34,680 bases of DNA from Rhodothermales bacterium (lineage in GTDB: Bacteria; Bacteroidota; Rhodothermia; Rhodothermales; JAHQVL01), in contig JAWXAX010000272.1 of the NCBI GenBank assembly GCA_034439735.1, positions 1 through 34,680 of the forward strand. The letters are read 5' to 3'. Made by a program: the position numbers and the translations under genes. The notes beneath the pieces are model-generated. The model saw nothing but the letters and a program-made list of their open reading frames with translations. It made no database searches and was not told the origin of the DNA. Below, in pieces: positions 31,524-34,680 of the stretch (position 1 is the first letter of the stretch; every line of letters starts with the position of its first letter).

Positions 31524-32852
31524 ATGACCCCGCGTCAGTACCTTTCTTATTATCAATACGACGATCGGCTGATCAGCGGGGAATTTTATGCGCCCGATCC
31601 ACTCGTCCTGGATCCTGGGGATAAAGTCGGCGTCGTCCTCTTTAATCTTGGCGGTCCGTACAAACGCGCCGACGTTGCGCCGTTCCTGTACAACCTGTTT
31701 ATGGACCCCGCCATCATCGACATGCCGCTGAAGGGGTCGTGGCGGCACTGGCTGGCGACGTTTATCGCGAAGAGCCGCGGGCGGAAGGTCGTGCAGGATT
31801 ACGAAGCAATCGGGGGCGGCTCGCCGATCAACCGGATCACGCAGGAGCAGGCATCGGCCCTGGAGGGGCATCTCAACGACACGTACGGGCGCGGCGCCGG
31901 CATCTCCTTCCGCACCTACGTAGCCATGCGGTACTGGCACCCGACCAGCGAAGAGGCCGTTCGCCGTATGCAGCAGGATGGGATCACGAAGGTGTTGCTG
32001 CTGCCGCTGTACCCCCAGTATTCAAAAACGTCTTCCGGCTCGTCCCTGATGTACTGGTGGACCCTCGAACAGGCAAGCGAAATTCCATACTGGCCAACTT
32101 CCTTCGTCTACGAGTACGCCGCGAACCCCAAATACATCCAGGCCATCAGCGAACGAATCGACGAAGGGCTGCAGCGCTTTCCGCGTGAGGACCGGGCAGA
32201 TGTCGAATTGGTTTTCAGCGCGCATGGGACGCCGATCCGAGAGATGCGCGACCGGCACGACCCGTACTGTTGCCACATCCACCGCTCGGTGGAGCAGGTG
32301 ATGGCTCTGCGAGGCTACGACCGGCCGTTTCACGTGGCCTTCCAGAGCAAGGTGGGGCCGGCGGAGTGGTTGTCCCCCAACCTCCCAAACAAGCTCAAGG
32401 AAATGGCGCAGGCCGGCAAGAAGGCCGTGCTTGTCAACCCGATGGGGTTCGTTTGCGACCACGTGGGCACGCAGTTCGAGCTGGATATGGAAGTGCGCGA
32501 GCAGGCTGAAGGGCTCGGGATAACCCGGTACGAAGTGACGCGAGGCTTAAACAACCACCCGCTTTTTATCGAGGCGCTGGGTGAAGTGGTGGCCGCACAG
32601 CTCCGACTGCCGGCCAGTGAAGGCGTCCTGGGCACCGGCGACGGCGCGCCGGCGACACGCGCCGGCTACCCGCTGCGTCCGTGGAAAGAACAGCCCCTTT
32701 TTGGCAACGGCGAGTCCTGCCGGCGCTGCCGACAGTGTCCGGCCATCGTCGACGCGCGGAACTGGACGCCCGGCGTGCCCGAACCGCTGCCCATCGTTGA
32801 TCCCCAACGCGTCGAACCCGGTATGGTCGAGCCTGGAAGCGAGTCCCCCTGA
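31524..32852 (+). CDS. hemH: Ferrochelatase, atypical, with C-terminal Cys cluster
   Basis: HemH inserts ferrous iron into protoporphyrin IX, the last step of the classical pathway. The 442-aa product is longer than most bacterial forms (about 310-350). Family motifs are clear: VGVVLFNLGGP, PINRITQEQ, LLLPLYPQYSKTSSGS, SAHGTP with the metal-site His234, and FQSKVGPAEWLSPN. The usual DHxETLxELD segment reads DHVGTQFELD: the first Glu, important in characterised enzymes, is Gly315, while the second (Glu319) remains. After the fold there is a tail of about 75 residues with C399-x2-C402-x2-C405, which could bind a [2Fe-2S] cluster as in several actinobacterial, caulobacterial and animal enzymes. 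I chose the ATG at 31524 over the GTG at 31479 because the N-terminal extension looks unrelated. Only a haem-chain CfoA/CpfC-type alternative could be argued, and it fits less well. Confidence 0.9.
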   Translation: MTPRQYLSYYQYDDRLISGEFYAPDPLVLDPGDKVGVVLFNLGGPYKRADVAPFLYNLFMDPAIIDMPLKGSWRHWLATFIAKSRGRKVVQDYEAIGGGSPINRITQEQASALEGHLNDTYGRGAGISFRTYVAMRYWHPTSEEAVRRMQQDGITKVLLLPLYPQYSKTSSGSSLMYWWTLEQASEIPYWPTSFVYEYAANPKYIQAISERIDEGLQRFPREDRADVELVFSAHGTPIREMRDRHDPYCCHIHRSVEQVMALRGYDRPFHVAFQSKVGPAEWLSPNLPNKLKEMAQAGKKAVLVNPMGFVCDHVGTQFELDMEVREQAEGLGITRYEVTRGLNNHPLFIEALGEVVAAQLRLPASEGVLGTGDGAPATRAGYPLRPWKEQPLFGNGESCRRCRQCPAIVDARNWTPGVPEPLPIVDPQRVEPGMVEPGSESP

Positions 32853-32957
32853 GTGTCCTGCCCCGGCAGACCTCGCGCGGTATCCGCGGCCGCGTTTCCG
32901 TGTCGCGACGGCGGTGCGTCCTCTCTTGCTCATCAGCTCTACCCCTCTTCGCATGGC

Positions 32958-34262
32958 ATGCCGGATAACCTGAATCTGTCCCGCAGTAAAGCGGCCTTCG
33001 ACGCCGCACAGGACGTCATCCCCGGCGGGGTCAACTCGCCCGTGCGGGCCTTCAAAAGCGTGGGCGGCACGCCGGTCTTTTTTAAGAAGGCGGATGGGGC
33101 CTATCTGTACGACCTCGACGGTAACAGCTACCTCGACTACGTGGGCTCGTGGGGGCCTATGCTCTTCGGCCACGCGGACCCGCTCGTCGTCCAGGCCGTC
33201 CGCAAGGCGGCGGGCCTGTCCACCTCTTTCGGCGCCCCGACACTCATCGAAATCGAGCTCGCCACCCTCGTGCGGTCCCTCGTGCCCTCGATCGAGAAGG
33301 TGCGCTTCGTGAACTCGGGCACCGAGGCCACGATGAGCGCCGTGCGCCTCGCTCGCGGCATCACGGGCCGGCCGAAGATCGTCAAGTTCGAGGGGCATTA
33401 CCACGGGCATGCCGACTTCTTCCTGATCGCTGCCGGCAGCGGGGCGATGACCTTTGGCGAACCGAACTCACCCGGCGTGACGCCCGGCAACGCGCGGGAC
33501 ACCCTCATCGCCCGGTTTAACGACCTGGAGGGCGTGCGCCGGCTCGTTGAGGCCAACGCCGGCGAGGTGGCCTGTATCATCCTCGAGCCCGTCGCCGGCA
33601 ACATGGGCTGTATCCCGCCGGCGCCCGGTTTTCTGGCCGGTCTCCGTACGCTGTGCGACGTCCACGGCATCCTGCTGATCTTCGATGAGGTGATGACAGG
33701 ATTTCGGGTGGCGCGTGGCGGCGCGCAGGAGCGCTACGGCGTCCTCCCCGATCTTACGACCCTGGGGAAGATCGTCGGCGGTGGGCTCCCCGTCGGAGCG
33801 TATGGGGGGCGGAAGGAGTTGATGGACTATGTCTCGCCCGCCGGCCCCGTTTACCAGGCCGGCACCCTCTCCGGCAACCCGCTCGCGATGAACGCCGGCT
33901 ACGCCACCCTTCGCCAGATCGCCGATTCACCCGAGTTGTACGATCGCCTCGAAGCCTACGGCGACGCCCTCGAACAGGGCACCCGGGATAACTTTCTGGT
34001 CGCCGGCGTGCCTTTTTTCCAGACGCGTGTCGGCTCCATGGGCACCCTCTTCTTCACCGACCGCCCCGTCACCGACTACGACACCGCCCGCACCTGCGAC
34101 ACCACCCGCTACGCGCGTTATTTCCACGCCATGCTCCGCCAGGGCGTCTACCTCGCCCCCTCTCAGTTCGAAGCCTTCTTCTTCTCCACCCGCCACGGCA
34201 CCAAAGAACTGGCGCAGACCCTCCGGGCGCAGCGGAGGGCGCTGGAGCATTGCGCGGAGTGA
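32958..34262 (+). CDS. hemL: Glutamate-1-semialdehyde 2,1-aminomutase
   Basis: HemL uses pyridoxal phosphate to turn glutamate-1-semialdehyde into 5-aminolevulinate, the C5-route entry to haem. The product is 434 aa, the normal size. Marks are VIPGGVNSPVRAFKSVGG at the N-terminus, FVNSGTEATMSAVRLAR, the cofactor-ring Asp in LIFDEVMTGFR, and TTLGKIVGGGLPVGAYGG with the Schiff-base lysine at residue 271. The GTLSGNPLAMNAG strand follows. A longer frame from the GTG at 32853 adds 35 residues unlike the family, so the ATG at 32958 is preferred. It follows hemH by 105 bp on the same strand and is probably co-transcribed with it. Confidence 0.97.
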   Translation: MPDNLNLSRSKAAFDAAQDVIPGGVNSPVRAFKSVGGTPVFFKKADGAYLYDLDGNSYLDYVGSWGPMLFGHADPLVVQAVRKAAGLSTSFGAPTLIEIELATLVRSLVPSIEKVRFVNSGTEATMSAVRLARGITGRPKIVKFEGHYHGHADFFLIAAGSGAMTFGEPNSPGVTPGNARDTLIARFNDLEGVRRLVEANAGEVACIILEPVAGNMGCIPPAPGFLAGLRTLCDVHGILLIFDEVMTGFRVARGGAQERYGVLPDLTTLGKIVGGGLPVGAYGGRKELMDYVSPAGPVYQAGTLSGNPLAMNAGYATLRQIADSPELYDRLEAYGDALEQGTRDNFLVAGVPFFQTRVGSMGTLFFTDRPVTDYDTARTCDTTRYARYFHAMLRQGVYLAPSQFEAFFFSTRHGTKELAQTLRAQRRALEHCAE

Positions 34263-34313
34263 ACTCGCGGTCAATAGCTCGCTGCGCTCGCGGCCGGGAG
34301 CACCGCAGGTGCT

Positions 34314-34680
34314 TCATTCCGCCGCGAAGTAATCATGTAGTTCGCGCAGCGTTTCGTCGGAGGTGTCGATCTCGCGGATGAAGTGGCCGTTTTCGAGGAC
34401 GGCAATGCGTTTGCAGACTTCGGTTATGTGGGCGAGGTCGTGGCTGGAGATGAGGAGGGTGAGGCTCTGCTTCGTGTTCAGGTCGCGCAGCAGGTTTTTG
34501 AGGACGATCTGGGAGCGGGGGTCCAGGTTGGCGAAGGGCTCGTCGAGGATGGCGATTTCGGGTTCAAAAAAGAGGGCAGCGACGATGCCAACCTTTTTGG
34601 CGTTGCCGGTGGATAGGTCGCGGATGAGCACCCCGTGGGGGTCGAGCGCGCCGGGGGGGAGAAAGGGCGTGAAGGGGGCG
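34314..34680 (-). CDS. ABC transporter ATP-binding protein (N-terminal part outside window)
   Basis: Only the C-terminal 121 residues are visible, and the frame stays open through base 34680, so the start lies to the right. The signature reads DLSTGNAKKVGIV in place of LSGGQ. It is followed by Walker B and D-loop AILDEPFANLDP and the switch histidine in ISSHDLAHI. The tail (IAVLENGHFIREIDTS) is typical of the ABC-2 type exporter ATPases. Substrate is unknown. It is convergent with hemL, 51 bp apart. Confidence 0.88.
   Translation of the reverse strand, partial: APFTPFLPPGALDPHGVLIRDLSTGNAKKVGIVAALFFEPEIAILDEPFANLDPRSQIVLKNLLRDLNTKQSLTLLISSHDLAHITEVCKRIAVLENGHFIREIDTSDETLRELHDYFAAE

Overview
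The window is GC-rich and densely coding. It looks like a member of the Rhodothermota/Bacteroidota lineage, probably a Rhodothermales-type marine bacterium. The evidence is a Bacteroidota-type C-terminal secretion (T9SS type A) sorting domain on a giant adhesin, a TANFOR-like giant surface protein beside fibronectin-type-III proteins, and the absence of clear Shine-Dalgarno motifs before most starts, which is usual in this group. No rRNA, tRNA, CRISPR array or intact insertion sequence was seen.

Layout. 1-1122 (+) is the 3' part of a polysaccharide-deacetylase-like gene. It is followed by an array of ACCTNNN-type short repeats with an inverted arm. 1558-3498 (+) encodes a lipoprotein with a degenerate transglutaminase-like domain and a C-terminal SPOR domain. 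A second heptamer array with an inverted arm separates it from a convergent pair on the minus strand: a cytoplasmic alpha/beta lipase and a SEC59/DGK1-type membrane lipid kinase. 5243-6319 (+) is hemE. From 28895 down to 6302 (-) lies a four-gene block of about 22.6 kb: an outer-membrane beta-barrel protein (592 aa), a 4026-aa TANFOR-like giant protein, a 683-aa FN3 protein that overlaps it by GTGA, and a 2211-aa cadherin/HAF-repeat protein carrying the T9SS sorting domain. A small TPR gene (-) follows, then MmcQ/YjbR and RluA-type pseudouridine synthase genes (+), hemH (+), hemL (+), and the 3' part of an ABC-transporter ATPase gene (-) that runs off the right edge.

How the genes fit together. 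hemL, hemE and hemH are three steps of classical haem synthesis and bracket the surface-protein block. The hemH product has two oddities: a Gly where the DH.ET catalytic-region Glu is expected, and a C-terminal CxxCxxC. The four-gene block has the spacing of an operon (35 bp, 4-bp overlap, 15 bp). All its products have export signals, so they most likely build one envelope or surface assembly of unknown function. This is the best candidate for an undescribed system here. Three unrelated intergenic sites carry 7-bp-period arrays built on ACCTNNN, and two of these end in an inverted copy that can form a large hairpin.
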